NCBI GenBank assembly: GCA_903822595.1
Contig: CAIJPS010000022.1
Span: 1 to 57,069 of the forward strand
DNA length: 57,069 bases
Direction of reading: 5' to 3'
Source: an uncultured Chlorobiaceae bacterium
Lineage (GTDB): Bacteria > Bacteroidota > Chlorobiia > Chlorobiales > Chlorobiaceae
The notes under the pieces were generated by a model. That model was not told the origin of the DNA. It made no database searches and saw only the letters and a program-made list of their open reading frames with translations. This document shows positions 38,216 to 46,346 of the stretch, piece by piece (the stretch's first letter is position 1; each line of letters starts with the position of its first letter). Position numbers and translations under genes: made by a program.

Positions 38216-38242
38216 GATGAAAATATCCATTTATTGTTTTTC

Positions 38243-38268
38243 AAAAAAAATGTACCAAACCGGTACAT
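38243..38268 (-). terminator. Terminator-like hairpin in front of the small type I gene
   Basis: On the minus strand ATGTACC pairs with GGTACAT around GGTTT and is followed directly by eight T. It ends about 28 bases before the start codon of the small gene at 38215. It could close a transcript from the DUF4438 side or act as an attenuator in the leader of the secretion operon. The same palindrome could be an operator. Confidence 0.55.
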
Positions 38269-38953
38269 ATACAAATCTGAGTATAGTATACCGGCACTAA
38301 ATATACAAACCTTCATTTCCGATTCATCCCCTCACGTCCCAGCTCAAATTACGGCATATCACCAGTCATTGCACTACTGAATCAGCAGAATTTTTCTGGC
38401 AAAAAAACGCAACAAATCCCTGGCACAGAATAAACGGGATAACACAGACCAAAATCAGAAGCGAAAAAAAACATGTGTGAATTGCTTGAATCCAATCGAA
38501 CAATAATGGCACAAATACAATCATTTCGAGCCACGCTTACGAACAACCTTGATCCTGGAACAGCAACTCAAACAAAAACTTCACTTATAAGTTAAGTTTT
38601 TATTCATAAAAAACAATATATAAAAACAAAAAATCATGATGCCAACCACCGAAGACGGATACAACGCCACGAAACCAGGTATGAAGAGTCACGGATTCAT
38701 CCGCCTTGCGCCAGGCTGATGTCTGACACGGCTTTCGTGATGAACCCATCATTCAGGAGAGATGAGCATGTTCTCTCTGTTGATCTCTAATCCCTAAACC
38801 CGATCCGGAAAGTGCAGGTTCAGCCGCAGCGTCTTACCAGATCGGGTTGGGCTCCCCCCAAAAACAAGATCGACAGTGAAGATTGCGCAGTGATGACAAG
38901 CTGGAAAGGAAAGGACAGGAAAGGCAAAGCAACTGGGGGGTTATGCTTTTCCT
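38269..38953. other. Non-coding stretch between secretion operon and DUF4438 gene
   Basis: About 680 bases with no credible gene. The part nearest the secretion operon (to about 38640) is AT-rich and may hold promoter elements; the part from about 38640 to 38950 is more GC-rich with a 9-bp inverted repeat (38797-38848) and purine-rich tracts (38900-38940). The only ORF here (38812-39021, plus strand) runs into the DUF4438 gene antisense and looks non-coding. Confidence 0.5.
38797..38848. repeat. 9-bp inverted repeat, large loop
   Basis: AACCCGATC (38797-38805) is complementary to GATCGGGTT (38840-38848) with a 34-base loop that is itself partly structured. It is about 105 bases downstream of the DUF4438 stop in transcript direction. 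No T-run follows. It may belong to a structured RNA or decayed mobile element; unassigned. Confidence 0.35.
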
Positions 38954-39850
38954 TCAACCCCTCCCTTTCACGGTCGTACCAATACCGAGAAGGTCTGCAA
39001 GATTGGCTTTCGGATCAATAACCGGCCTGATGAGCGGAGAGGCTGCGGTCATGAGCGTGGTGACTCCCGGTCCGTGTCCAGCTTCAAGGCAGTCGCTGTG
39101 AACAACAATACCAACCGTAATCGCACCTTTACGATATGCTCTGCCGTAACGGTTGTCATGGTCGAGCAGGGCTACAAAATCACCGAGTCGGATCTTGTCG
39201 ATTCCATACTTTTTGACGGTTTCCGGATCACTTGTCATGATATCATAGTCCCCTTTTGCCACATGGGCGGAACCGATGCCCGATCCCATGCAAACGGCAG
39301 GAATAAGAGTGGTCACGGGTACTTCAAGCACTCCGCCCTCAAGTTCCCGAATGTTCAACGCCTGCAGCAAAGCGGGATCGAGGTTGAAAAGAGTAATGTC
39401 GGGGTAATCCGTGAGCTTCAGTCCCTGCCCTTTCCCTCGAATGATAATGGTATCATTATAGAGCAGCTTTTCCTTGACATCACGCTCAAAATCAACGATC
39501 ACATGCTCCGACCCTCCATGATGACCAATCACACGGCCTGTGGCGCCTTTTGCTTCGCCCGTCACAACGGTTGCGATATTGCCTGCGCATGAGTAGATTT
39601 GCAAACCAACGTTGGGATGCTCAAAAGGTTTTTGAGTATCGGCGGTACAGCTTACGCCCGGTTCAATATGATCACCTTGCCAGCCGAATGCCGGATCACC
39701 AACCTGGACGTTCAGGGTAATACCACCGATAGATGGAAGCAGAAAGGGATTCCCGTGATGATCAACCTCCCAGTTGCCACGGGTTCGGGGCTGTCCCGGC
39801 TGGCATTGCAGCAGAAACTCTACAAGATATTGTTCATTGGTTTGAAGCAT
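38954..39850 (-). CDS. DUF4438-like protein
   Basis: A 298-residue soluble protein. [26 protein letters not shown] (quoted only to 20: [20 protein letters not shown]), [32 protein letters not shown] and [19 protein letters not shown] are the blocks I associate with DUF4438, a family known structurally from thermophiles but without an assigned reaction. Several conserved His and Asp residues suggest a metal or ligand site. An acetamidase/formamidase-like barrel is an alternative description. The next gene upstream (39886-40620) is on the same strand 35 bases away, so they probably share a transcript. Confidence 0.7.
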   Translation of the reverse strand: MLQTNEQYLVEFLLQCQPGQPRTRGNWEVDHHGNPFLLPSIGGITLNVQVGDPAFGWQGDHIEPGVSCTADTQKPFEHPNVGLQIYSCAGNIATVVTGEAKGATGRVIGHHGGSEHVIVDFERDVKEKLLYNDTIIIRGKGQGLKLTDYPDITLFNLDPALLQALNIRELEGGVLEVPVTTLIPAVCMGSGIGSAHVAKGDYDIMTSDPETVKKYGIDKIRLGDFVALLDHDNRYGRAYRKGAITVGIVVHSDCLEAGHGPGVTTLMTAASPLIRPVIDPKANLADLLGIGTTVKGRG

Positions 39851-39885
39851 GTGACTGGATAAGAATGATGTTGATCCGAGAAATA

Positions 39886-40620
39886 CTATGTGTCAAATCC
39901 CGGACGAATAAAGGCCCGGGCAGCGGGAAACACAACTTCTACTGAACGGCGGAGCCGGTCAAGATGAATCAGAATCGCAAGCGTATTGTCCTCCTCTTCG
40001 GGATACTCTCCATAAAGCAGGCTCCACGCGGCAAGAGAGCGATCAATGGCGATTAATGCAACTTTGGCAGTACCGCAGGCATCAGCTTCCATGCCACCGC
40101 CTGAAGCAGCATCCACACTGAGACGCCCCTCAACAGCTCGTACCAGTTTCGGGTAAATGAAATACTGGTAGTGCCTGATAACCTGAATTGGTTCTTCAAG
40201 AAGAGATGGAGGATGAGTCAGCAGAGATTCCTCAGCTTCAGGAAACTCATCGGCAGTCGCAAACCATTCGTTAACCATACCGGCATAGAGAAGAGCTGCG
40301 CTCGCACAAGGGTGATCACGAGCATCACGCTGAAGAGTCTCAGGCGGTTCAGAGAATACCGTTTCTTTCTGCAGATCAGCAGATTCAAGCCCCTCCCTGA
40401 CCGCAATTTCCCGGATGAGACGCATGGCCTGCACCAAAGCCTCTCCCATCTCCTGCCAGAACTGCAAATTCAATGCATCAAAACGCTGTAACGCTTCCCC
40501 GCTCTCTCTCTCTTCAGCCTCAAGACGAAACTGAAGACAGCGTGAAGTAAATGCACAGCGCTCGCACCAGCGATCGCAATAGGTGTAGATGCCTGGAATC
40601 AGGTCTGGTTCGCCAGCCAT
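39886..40620 (-). CDS. Conserved hypothetical protein with N-terminal Cys cluster
   Basis: A 244-residue protein opening with [18 protein letters not shown], four Cys in a C-x3-C-x2-C-x5-C spacing suited to metal or iron-sulfur binding. The rest is mostly helical and acidic, with no catalytic motif I recognise. Proteins with the same YCDRWCERC opening occur in Bacteroidota/Chlorobiota, from memory. ATG 40620 chosen; TTG 40629 would add three residues. A Fur-box-like palindrome stands 14-30 bases upstream of the start, which, if real, would link it to iron. Confidence 0.6.
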   Translation of the reverse strand: MAGEPDLIPGIYTYCDRWCERCAFTSRCLQFRLEAEERESGEALQRFDALNLQFWQEMGEALVQAMRLIREIAVREGLESADLQKETVFSEPPETLQRDARDHPCASAALLYAGMVNEWFATADEFPEAEESLLTHPPSLLEEPIQVIRHYQYFIYPKLVRAVEGRLSVDAASGGGMEADACGTAKVALIAIDRSLAAWSLLYGEYPEEEDNTLAILIHLDRLRRSVEVVFPAARAFIRPGFDT

Positions 40621-40633
40621 TATTGACAATTTT

Positions 40634-40650
40634 TAATGATCGTTATCAAT
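40634..40650 (-). promoter_or_regulatory. Fur-box-like palindrome
   Basis: On the minus strand ATTGATAACGATCATTAA resembles the Fur consensus GATAATGATAATCATTATC in its GATAA-ATCATTA halves. It lies immediately before the ribosome-binding region of the Cys-cluster gene, a position where a bound repressor would block expression. It is imperfect and AT-rich chance matches are common. Confidence 0.35.
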
Positions 40651-41132
40651 ATTTTCGATTCAGGGGATTGACTTTGCTGCACAAGAACAGACCGCATAAT
40701 GCGCGTATGCAAGAGTTGTAATCTGATTCCGACAAAATACAAGATTCCTTTTGAAGATAACTGGTTGATGAATAAAAACATACTTTGGCAACCAGATTCT
40801 TGCAAGCTTGCGGCTTACTTTCTCTGCCACTCAACAGACCCTCGCCATAACGGAACGTCTGAGCACTTACCGTTGAAAAAGAGACTTGTACCCTGATCTC
40901 TTCGAACAATCTTTATCCCTTTTCAGGGTTATTTATTTGAGTCACAAAACAACAAAGGACGCATGGCCATGCGTCCTTTGTTGTTTTGTGTGTGATATTC
41001 CAATCCTTCCGGCTTCAATCGAAAAAGCCGTGTGAAGCCAAGCACAACAAGCGGAAAGTACTGATAACTGATCCGCTGGAAAAGCCGCTCAAACAAAACG
41101 GACTGAAAAACCGTCCTGTGGCAAAAAATAAT
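40651..41132. other. Non-coding stretch around a perfect palindrome
   Basis: About 480 bases. It has a 48-bp perfect palindrome (40943-40990) and otherwise no gene I can support; a 65-residue ORF (40699-40896, plus strand) has an implausible composition. Weak GGAC/GTCC hairpin potential follows the csp gene at about 41098-41115. Confidence 0.5.
40943..40990. terminator. 48-bp perfect palindrome, probable bidirectional terminator
   Basis: Bases 40943-40966 are exactly complementary to 40967-40990 with no unpaired spacer (centre GCATGG/CCATGC). The outer arms are A/C-rich on one side and T/G-rich on the other (TTTGTTGTTTTG), so either strand's transcript would form a long hairpin trailing into a U-rich arm. 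It lies about 140 bases past the csp stop. It is longer than a normal terminator and could also be a recombination or repeat relic. Confidence 0.55.
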
Positions 41133-41342
41133 TTAAAGAGGAGTTACATCTTCAGCCTGCAGGCCTTTTGCTCCCTGAGTTACTTCCATCATGACTTTCT
41201 GGCCTTCAACAAGAGTTTTGCGCCCGGTGCCATTGATAGCACTGTGATGCACAAAAACATCCTTTCCGCCTTTCTGCTCAATAAAGCCGTAACCTTTTTC
41301 TTCGTTGAACCATTTGACAGTTCCTTCAACCTGAGTACCCAT
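41133..41342 (-). CDS. Cold-shock domain protein
   Basis: A 69-residue CspA-type RNA chaperone. It has RNP1 KGYGFIE and RNP2 VFVHHSA within [20 protein letters not shown] and ends QAEDVTPL. The start at ATG 41342 ([11 protein letters not shown]) has GAGG upstream at proper spacing; longer in-frame extension to 41414 is leader sequence. The long AT-rich 5' region is typical of cold-shock genes. Single-gene transcript likely. Confidence 0.93.
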   Translation of the reverse strand: MGTQVEGTVKWFNEEKGYGFIEQKGGKDVFVHHSAINGTGRKTLVEGQKVMMEVTQGAKGLQAEDVTPL

Positions 41343-41570
41343 ATCTACCTCTTTTTTATTTTTGCCAGTTAAACTTGGCGTTACAATGAGCGAACCTCGA
41401 CATGAGGCGCTCAAAAATCAATTTATTTTTTGTAAGGTGAATTTACTCACTTTAAGCTAAATCAAAAAGGAAGTTCTTCAGTTTACGCTACTTTTTTAAC
41501 ATTGACAAAAAAAAACCAGGAAGCACCCGAAAGAGCCCCCGGCTACCATAACGCCAATGGTATAAAGCTC

Positions 41571-42521
41571 CTACCTGATTCCCCAGAGCTTGATCTTGCG
41601 GTCATCGCTTCCGCTGGCAATTATTTTTCCATCAGGAGAGACATCAACAGACTGCACTTCAAGCACATGCCCCCGATAAAGATGCAACTGTTTGCCGGAC
41701 TCAACATCCCACAGCCTTACCGATTCGTCATTTGCAGCACTGACAACCTTTTTGCCATCGGGAGTGAAACAGACGCTCCGAACAGCATCCTCATGACCTT
41801 CAAGCACCTTCGTAATCTCTCCGGATGTTGCATCAAGAATCTTGACTAACGCATCCCGCCCGCAAAAAGCAATGAACTTGTCGTCTGGACTGAAGGCCAA
41901 TGCATGTGAGAGTCGGTCGTTTGTTTTATAGTTTGCAATATTTTTACCGCTCTCAACATCCCATATCTTGATAACCGGTTCCTCTCCGCAGCTCGCAATT
42001 TTTTTACCATTGTGGCTGTATGCAAGACACTCAATATAAGATTTATGGCCAAGCAGCCTTGAAAGTTCTTTTCCTGTTTCTACACTCCACAGTCGGATTG
42101 TCGTATCGCGTGAACAACTCGCCACAATTTTGCTGTCCGGACTGAACGCAACCATGCGCACTGCCGTATCATGACCTTTACAGACATGCAGGCACTTGCC
42201 AGTTGCAGCATCCCAGATTCTTACCGTACTATCGGTGCTTCCACTTGCAAGCAGTTTGCCGTCACGGCTGAAATCGATGCACTCCACCCAGGTATCATGA
42301 CCTTTCATGGTAAACAGGCTTTGGCCTGACTGCACATCCCACAGCATCACCGTCTCATCAAAACTGCCGCTGACCAGTTTTTTACCATCTGCGCTGAATT
42401 TTACACCGAGCACCCGGTCAAGATGACCTTCCATCGTCTTTATCAGGTTAACATCCTCAATAACCTTCGGAAGTTTCAGTTCAACTTCCTTTTTCCCGAA
42501 TATTTTCGATAAGAAACCCAT
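41571..42521 (-). CDS. Seven-repeat WD40 beta-propeller protein
   Basis: From ATG 42521 (MGFLSKIFGKKEVELKLPKV) the 316-residue protein consists of a short basic lead and seven WD40 repeats, each with a GH (or variant), a central S-x-D-G-K and a closing W/L-D or similar, for example GHDTWVECIDFSRDGKLLAS and the last, SPDGKIIASGSDDRKIKLWG. Repeat 5 (TNDRLSHALAFSPDDKF) lacks the GH. Seven repeats close one propeller. There is no signal peptide, so it is cytosolic; relatives act as protein-interaction scaffolds. No neighbour explains its partner. Confidence 0.85.
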   Translation of the reverse strand: MGFLSKIFGKKEVELKLPKVIEDVNLIKTMEGHLDRVLGVKFSADGKKLVSGSFDETVMLWDVQSGQSLFTMKGHDTWVECIDFSRDGKLLASGSTDSTVRIWDAATGKCLHVCKGHDTAVRMVAFSPDSKIVASCSRDTTIRLWSVETGKELSRLLGHKSYIECLAYSHNGKKIASCGEEPVIKIWDVESGKNIANYKTNDRLSHALAFSPDDKFIAFCGRDALVKILDATSGEITKVLEGHEDAVRSVCFTPDGKKVVSAANDESVRLWDVESGKQLHLYRGHVLEVQSVDVSPDGKIIASGSDDRKIKLWGIR

Positions 42522-42642
42522 ATACAATACTCTTGTTTGAATTGATACTCTTTTGCCCGCGAAAAATCGCGCTGATATAGACATGGCTTGTTAACGCGCA
42601 ATTTAAAAAAAATTATCACCTTCCCCGAATTCTCCTCCTCCA

Positions 42643-43779
42643 TCAGGAAAAATTGTAGTTCCTCCCCTTCCAACTTGCGCCATTGCCGAATTTTATGCTG
42701 TAAAATGAGTTGCAGGCTATGGCCAGCAGCACGATCTGGGAAAACACATGCAAAAAAGCCACAGCGAGTGACTGGCGAAAGGTCAACGCAATAAGTATCC
42801 TGCAGAGCAAAGCAACCGTAACATGGATCAGGGGAAGCCAGAACAGTGAAAAAGTAAAATCTCCGGCAAACATCGAGTGGAAAAGAAAGAGGAATGGCGC
42901 AATATAGAGGGCGGCGATCATTGTTATCAGCGCCATGAAACCGAATGTACTGTAACCAAGAGCGGCAAAAAGATTTTTTGAAAAGCCTTCCCAAATGTCC
43001 CTGAAATTACGATACATGCGACAACTGACCACATCAGTTCCATTAAAGGCCACAACACTGCCTCCCGCCTTTTTCACGCTCTTGCAGAGCCAGACATCTT
43101 CAACCAAGGCATTCTGCACTGCAGCATGGCCGTTGATACGATCATAGAACTCTCTGCGAAAAAGAATAAACTGGCCGTTGGCAAAACAGAATGCGGCCCT
43201 TCGACTTGTCCGCACAAACCGGAGCGGCAGGTAACACATAAGAATAACATGAACCAGTGGCACCACAAGCTTTTCCCAGAATGAGTAGAGCTCCTGATGG
43301 GGCATCAGGGAGAGCATATCGGCTCCGGAGGTCTCTATTGCACCTACGGTACGCCGGAGGGCATCAGACTCATGCATGGTATCGGCATCTGTAAAGAGCA
43401 GCAGCTCACCCTTTGCCTGGTGTCCAAGCTGTGAACAGGCCCAGCTCTTCCCATGCCATCCTTCGGGAAGCGGTTTGCCCTGTAAAACCCTTACTTTACC
43501 GCCAGACTCCTTGACAAGGGAGTGCAACAATTCCGGAGTGGCATCAGTTGAGTCATCATCAAGCACAAGAATCTCAAATGGTGCATACTCCTGCCGCAGA
43601 AGCGAACGCACACAGCGCTCAATATTCTGTTCCTCATTGCGAGCCGGTACCAAAACCGAAACGAACGCTCCTTGACCAGGGGAGTGCTCAGGAACACCCG
43701 GCAGGTCGATCAGGTTTCTCAGCAGAATCCCTAAAAAAACCAGCAATGAAAGCAGTACGGCTATCTGATAAAAAAGCAT
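42643..43779 (-). CDS. cruC: CruC-like chlorobactene glycosyltransferase (GT2)
   Basis: Predicted to glucosylate the hydroxyl of chlorobactene-type carotenoids of the chlorosome. The 378-residue protein has an N-terminal membrane anchor (LLSLLVFLGILLRNLI), then a GT2 domain: SVLVPARNEEQNIERCVRSL, LDDDSTD and FTDADTMHESDALRR as the DxD motif, with a second metal/acceptor block VEDVWLCKSVKKAGG, and C-terminal membrane helices. The organisation is that of CrtQ/CruC enzymes. The gene sits close to hisG and bchK, recalling the arrangement I remember from Chlorobaculum tepidum; this supports the symbol but is from memory. Other membrane GT2 functions remain possible. Confidence 0.65.
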   Translation of the reverse strand: MLFYQIAVLLSLLVFLGILLRNLIDLPGVPEHSPGQGAFVSVLVPARNEEQNIERCVRSLLRQEYAPFEILVLDDDSTDATPELLHSLVKESGGKVRVLQGKPLPEGWHGKSWACSQLGHQAKGELLLFTDADTMHESDALRRTVGAIETSGADMLSLMPHQELYSFWEKLVVPLVHVILMCYLPLRFVRTSRRAAFCFANGQFILFRREFYDRINGHAAVQNALVEDVWLCKSVKKAGGSVVAFNGTDVVSCRMYRNFRDIWEGFSKNLFAALGYSTFGFMALITMIAALYIAPFLFLFHSMFAGDFTFSLFWLPLIHVTVALLCRILIALTFRQSLAVAFLHVFSQIVLLAIACNSFYSIKFGNGASWKGRNYNFS

Positions 43780-43788
43780 GGGAACGAT

Positions 43789-43815
43789 AAAAAAGGCCGC
43801 CCTCCCCGGGCAGCC
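43789..43815 (-). terminator. Terminator hairpin directly upstream of cruC start
   Basis: On the minus strand GGCTGCCC pairs with GGGCGGCC (one T-G wobble) around GGGGA, followed by six T. The T-run ends nine bases before the cruC ATG, while hisG ends 29 bases before the hairpin. It should stop hisG transcripts; any transcript that includes cruC must read through it, so it may be an attenuator. Confidence 0.75.
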
Positions 43816-43843
43816 TGGATGTTTATAATAGCGACAAACTCGT

Positions 43844-44728
43844 TCAGTCGATCAGTTTGTTGATATTGTACTCGAAAATACCCTCAGCACCAGCCCGTTT
43901 GAGTTCAGGAATCAGCTTGCGCACTATTTTTTCGGTAACAATAACTTCAAGGGCCACCCACTGCTCTTCAGCAAGACTGGATATGGTTGGCTGACGAAGT
44001 GCAGGAATAATGGCTATAATCTTGTCGAGTGAAGATTTCGGGGCATTCATTTTCAGACCAACCTTCCCCTGGGCGTTAATGGCTCCAAGCAACAGCATGG
44101 CCATGTTCTCAATCTTCTCTCTCTTCCATGGGTCATTCCAGGATGCTTTGTTGGCAATCAGTTTCGTGTTTGACTCAAGAATGGTATCAACAATCCTGAG
44201 TTTGTTGGCTCTGAGCGAAGAGCCGGTTTCAGTCACCTCAACAATGGCATCGGCCAGATCGGGAGGTTTGACTTCGGTAGCGCCCCAACTGAACTCCACC
44301 GAAGCGTTGACCCCGTTTTTGGCAAGATATTTTTTTGTAATATTTACCACTTCGGTTGCGATATGCTTCCCCTCAAGGTCCTTCACCGATTGTACCGGAG
44401 AGTTTTCAGGAACACAAAGTACCCAGCGAACCGGCCTCATGGAAGCTTTGGAATAGACCAGATCAGCAACCTCAACAACATCCGCATCTGTCTCAATAAT
44501 CCAGTCCTTGCCCGTCAATCCAACATCAAACGCGCCAAGCTCAACATAGTGGGCCATCTCCTGTGCCCTTATCAATATCGCCTCCAGCTCATCGTCATCT
44601 ATAGAGGGAAAATAGGAACGGCTTTGAACAGAAAAATGAAATCCCGCCTGTGCAAAGAGATCGATTGTGGAATCCTGCAAACTTCCTTTCGGCAAACCAA
44701 GTTTCAGTACCTGACTAATATTACTCAT
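43844..44728 (-). CDS. hisG: ATP phosphoribosyltransferase, long form
   Basis: The first enzyme of histidine synthesis. [16 protein letters not shown] opens the type-II periplasmic-binding-like catalytic domain; [11 protein letters not shown] and the P-loop-like [17 protein letters not shown] follow. About 75 extra C-terminal residues ([19 protein letters not shown]) form the regulatory ACT-like domain of the feedback-inhibited long form, so no HisZ is needed. It lies alone among unrelated genes. Confidence 0.95.
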   Translation of the reverse strand: MSNISQVLKLGLPKGSLQDSTIDLFAQAGFHFSVQSRSYFPSIDDDELEAILIRAQEMAHYVELGAFDVGLTGKDWIIETDADVVEVADLVYSKASMRPVRWVLCVPENSPVQSVKDLEGKHIATEVVNITKKYLAKNGVNASVEFSWGATEVKPPDLADAIVEVTETGSSLRANKLRIVDTILESNTKLIANKASWNDPWKREKIENMAMLLLGAINAQGKVGLKMNAPKSSLDKIIAIIPALRQPTISSLAEEQWVALEVIVTEKIVRKLIPELKRAGAEGIFEYNINKLID

Positions 44729-44755
44729 AACAGCAATTACCTCTTGATATTAACG

Positions 44756-45487
44756 TTATAGCTCCTTGAGCTGAAAACAACCATTTTTGAAAACGCCATA
44801 GGGCGAACTGCCATCAATCCATGTTCCAAGATTTACGTAGCTGCTGGAAGCAACAGAAAGCTCCCGGATACCTTTTACATGGTTATGACCACACACAAAA
44901 TAATCAAACTCCTGTTCGGCAATCAATGATTCGGCAAAGTTTAACAACCGATCAATCTCAAACACCCCCTCAGCAGGCTTATGCGCACGGCTGAACTGTG
45001 ATAACCTCTTCATCACTCCTATCGCCAGATCTGGATGAAACCCCGACAAAAGAGCGAGATTGAAGCGATTCCTGACAATACGGGTAAAAAGCTTGTAACC
45101 AATATCCCCCTTGCCCAACCCGTCACCGTGAGCCACGATGAATTTTCGGCCATCGCAAAGGAGCTCATGCATACCATACATCGTTTTTATCCCAAGCTCA
45201 TCATCGAAGTATCGCCCAAGATAAAAATCATGGTTTCCTGCAACGTAGACAACCTCAATATTATGGCGAACCAGATCAGATAACAGGCAAATAAATCTGG
45301 TAAACCCCTTGGGAATGAGATGGCGAAACTCCATCCAGTAATCGAAAATATCTCCCAGCATATAGAGCGAACGCCCCTCTACCTTGATAAGGGCAAAAAG
45401 CCGTTCGAGGTTTTCCATCTTGAGCTGCTCGCTTTTTTCGTCCTGCAGACCAATATGGATGTCACTGATAAAATAAGTGGCCCGCAT
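44756..45487 (-). CDS. LpxH-like UDP-2,3-diacylglucosamine pyrophosphatase
   Basis: A calcineurin-like metallophosphoesterase, predicted to cleave UDP-diacylglucosamine in lipid A synthesis. Metal-site motifs in order: SDIHIG, GDIFDYW, AGNHDFYLG, VAHGDGLGKGD and CGHNHVKG. ATG 45487 (MRATYFISDIHIG) has AAGGGATGAG right upstream; TTG 45502 is less likely. The 240-residue length fits LpxH and the related LpxI-independent group. Functional assignment is by motif; other phosphoesterases in the family share these. Confidence 0.82.
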   Translation of the reverse strand: MRATYFISDIHIGLQDEKSEQLKMENLERLFALIKVEGRSLYMLGDIFDYWMEFRHLIPKGFTRFICLLSDLVRHNIEVVYVAGNHDFYLGRYFDDELGIKTMYGMHELLCDGRKFIVAHGDGLGKGDIGYKLFTRIVRNRFNLALLSGFHPDLAIGVMKRLSQFSRAHKPAEGVFEIDRLLNFAESLIAEQEFDYFVCGHNHVKGIRELSVASSSYVNLGTWIDGSSPYGVFKNGCFQLKEL

Positions 45488-45511
45488 CTCATCCCTTTTC
45501 AAGCGATCAGC

Positions 45512-46225
45512 TTACAAAACCGCAGAGGCAGCAATGACTGCAAACGGAATAGTCAGGTTATCGACCTCCTTGGGACTTACGCCCTCAACAATCGTTGCGA
45601 TGATGCCAATAAGAATGATTTTTCCGGCGTCAAACGATTCAGGAACAATGAGGTTGACAAAAAAGAGGCCGGCAAGAATGCTTCCGACAAGGAAGGCCAG
45701 GCTTCCTTCAACACTTTTGTCGCTGAGTATATGGTATTTCATTTTTCCGTATCGGGTGCCGATTATCGGCGCCAGACCGTCTCCCCAGCCGAGCATGGCC
45801 ATGGCCATAACGCCTGCAGGCTGCTTGTAATAAACGGTTCCACAGATCATGGCAACAACCACGAAATAAAGGGTTCCTTTCAGCAGCTCCTTTTTGTCAC
45901 CGGTACGGGTCATGGTTTTAACTGCCTGATCATCATCGGCGGCAAAGAGTCCTTTCTGAATCAGCAGCACGGTCCAGACAGCAAAAACAGTAATGTTGAG
46001 ATAGTGCGACCAACCGCCATCGACAAAAAGCGGAAGAAACACAATGGCTGATCCGGCACAGATATGGGTAATTTTGCGGCTGATGTCCCTCGGAAGGGAG
46101 TGATTGGTCACCAGATAATCCATCAAAGGAGGGACGCTGAACACATAAACAAAAGTCAACAACGTAACCAGTGCATTATGCCATACGACTGGAAGCGAAA
46201 AAAAGGTTACCGGAAGAGTATCCAT
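45512..46225 (-). CDS. Phytol/farnesol kinase-like membrane protein (VTE5/VTE6 family)
   Basis: A 237-residue polytopic protein of the CTP-dependent diacylglycerol/polyprenol kinase superfamily. The PRDISRKITHICAGSAIVF segment, then AMLGWGDGLAPIIGTRYGK and SVEGSLAFLVGSILAG are the conserved blocks (R-K-x-x-H, GDG-P, K-S-x-E-G). It would phosphorylate free phytol or farnesol released from (bacterio)chlorophylls. Its place right after bchK, the gene attaching farnesol to bacteriochlorophyll c, supports that. ATG 46225 was chosen over TTG 46255. A terminator-like hairpin lies just upstream. Confidence 0.78.
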   Translation of the reverse strand: MDTLPVTFFSLPVVWHNALVTLLTFVYVFSVPPLMDYLVTNHSLPRDISRKITHICAGSAIVFLPLFVDGGWSHYLNITVFAVWTVLLIQKGLFAADDDQAVKTMTRTGDKKELLKGTLYFVVVAMICGTVYYKQPAGVMAMAMLGWGDGLAPIIGTRYGKMKYHILSDKSVEGSLAFLVGSILAGLFFVNLIVPESFDAGKIILIGIIATIVEGVSPKEVDNLTIPFAVIAASAVL

Positions 46226-46252
46226 TGCAGCACAATGTTTAAAGATTTCGTT

Positions 46253-46291
46253 CAAAAACAGACAGGATCAAACAGCTCTGAATGATCCTGT
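46253..46291 (-). terminator. Terminator-like hairpin between bchK and the kinase gene
   Basis: On the minus strand ACAGGATCA (read 46291 to 46283) pairs with TGATCCTGT (46270 to 46262) around a 12-base loop; CTGTTTTT follows. It ends about 27 bases before the kinase ATG (46225), leaving too little room for a promoter downstream of the hairpin. Confidence 0.55.
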
Positions 46292-46346
46292 TTTTCACTG
46301 AAAATTGACGGCTTGAAGCGCAGCCATACAGAGAATAAAGAAGCGC

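Noticed and set aside
40699-40896. 65-codon plus-strand ORF starting MRVCKSCNLIP
   Set aside because: The CxxC start looked tempting as a zinc knuckle, but there is no ribosome site, no second Cys pair and no coding-like pattern afterwards.
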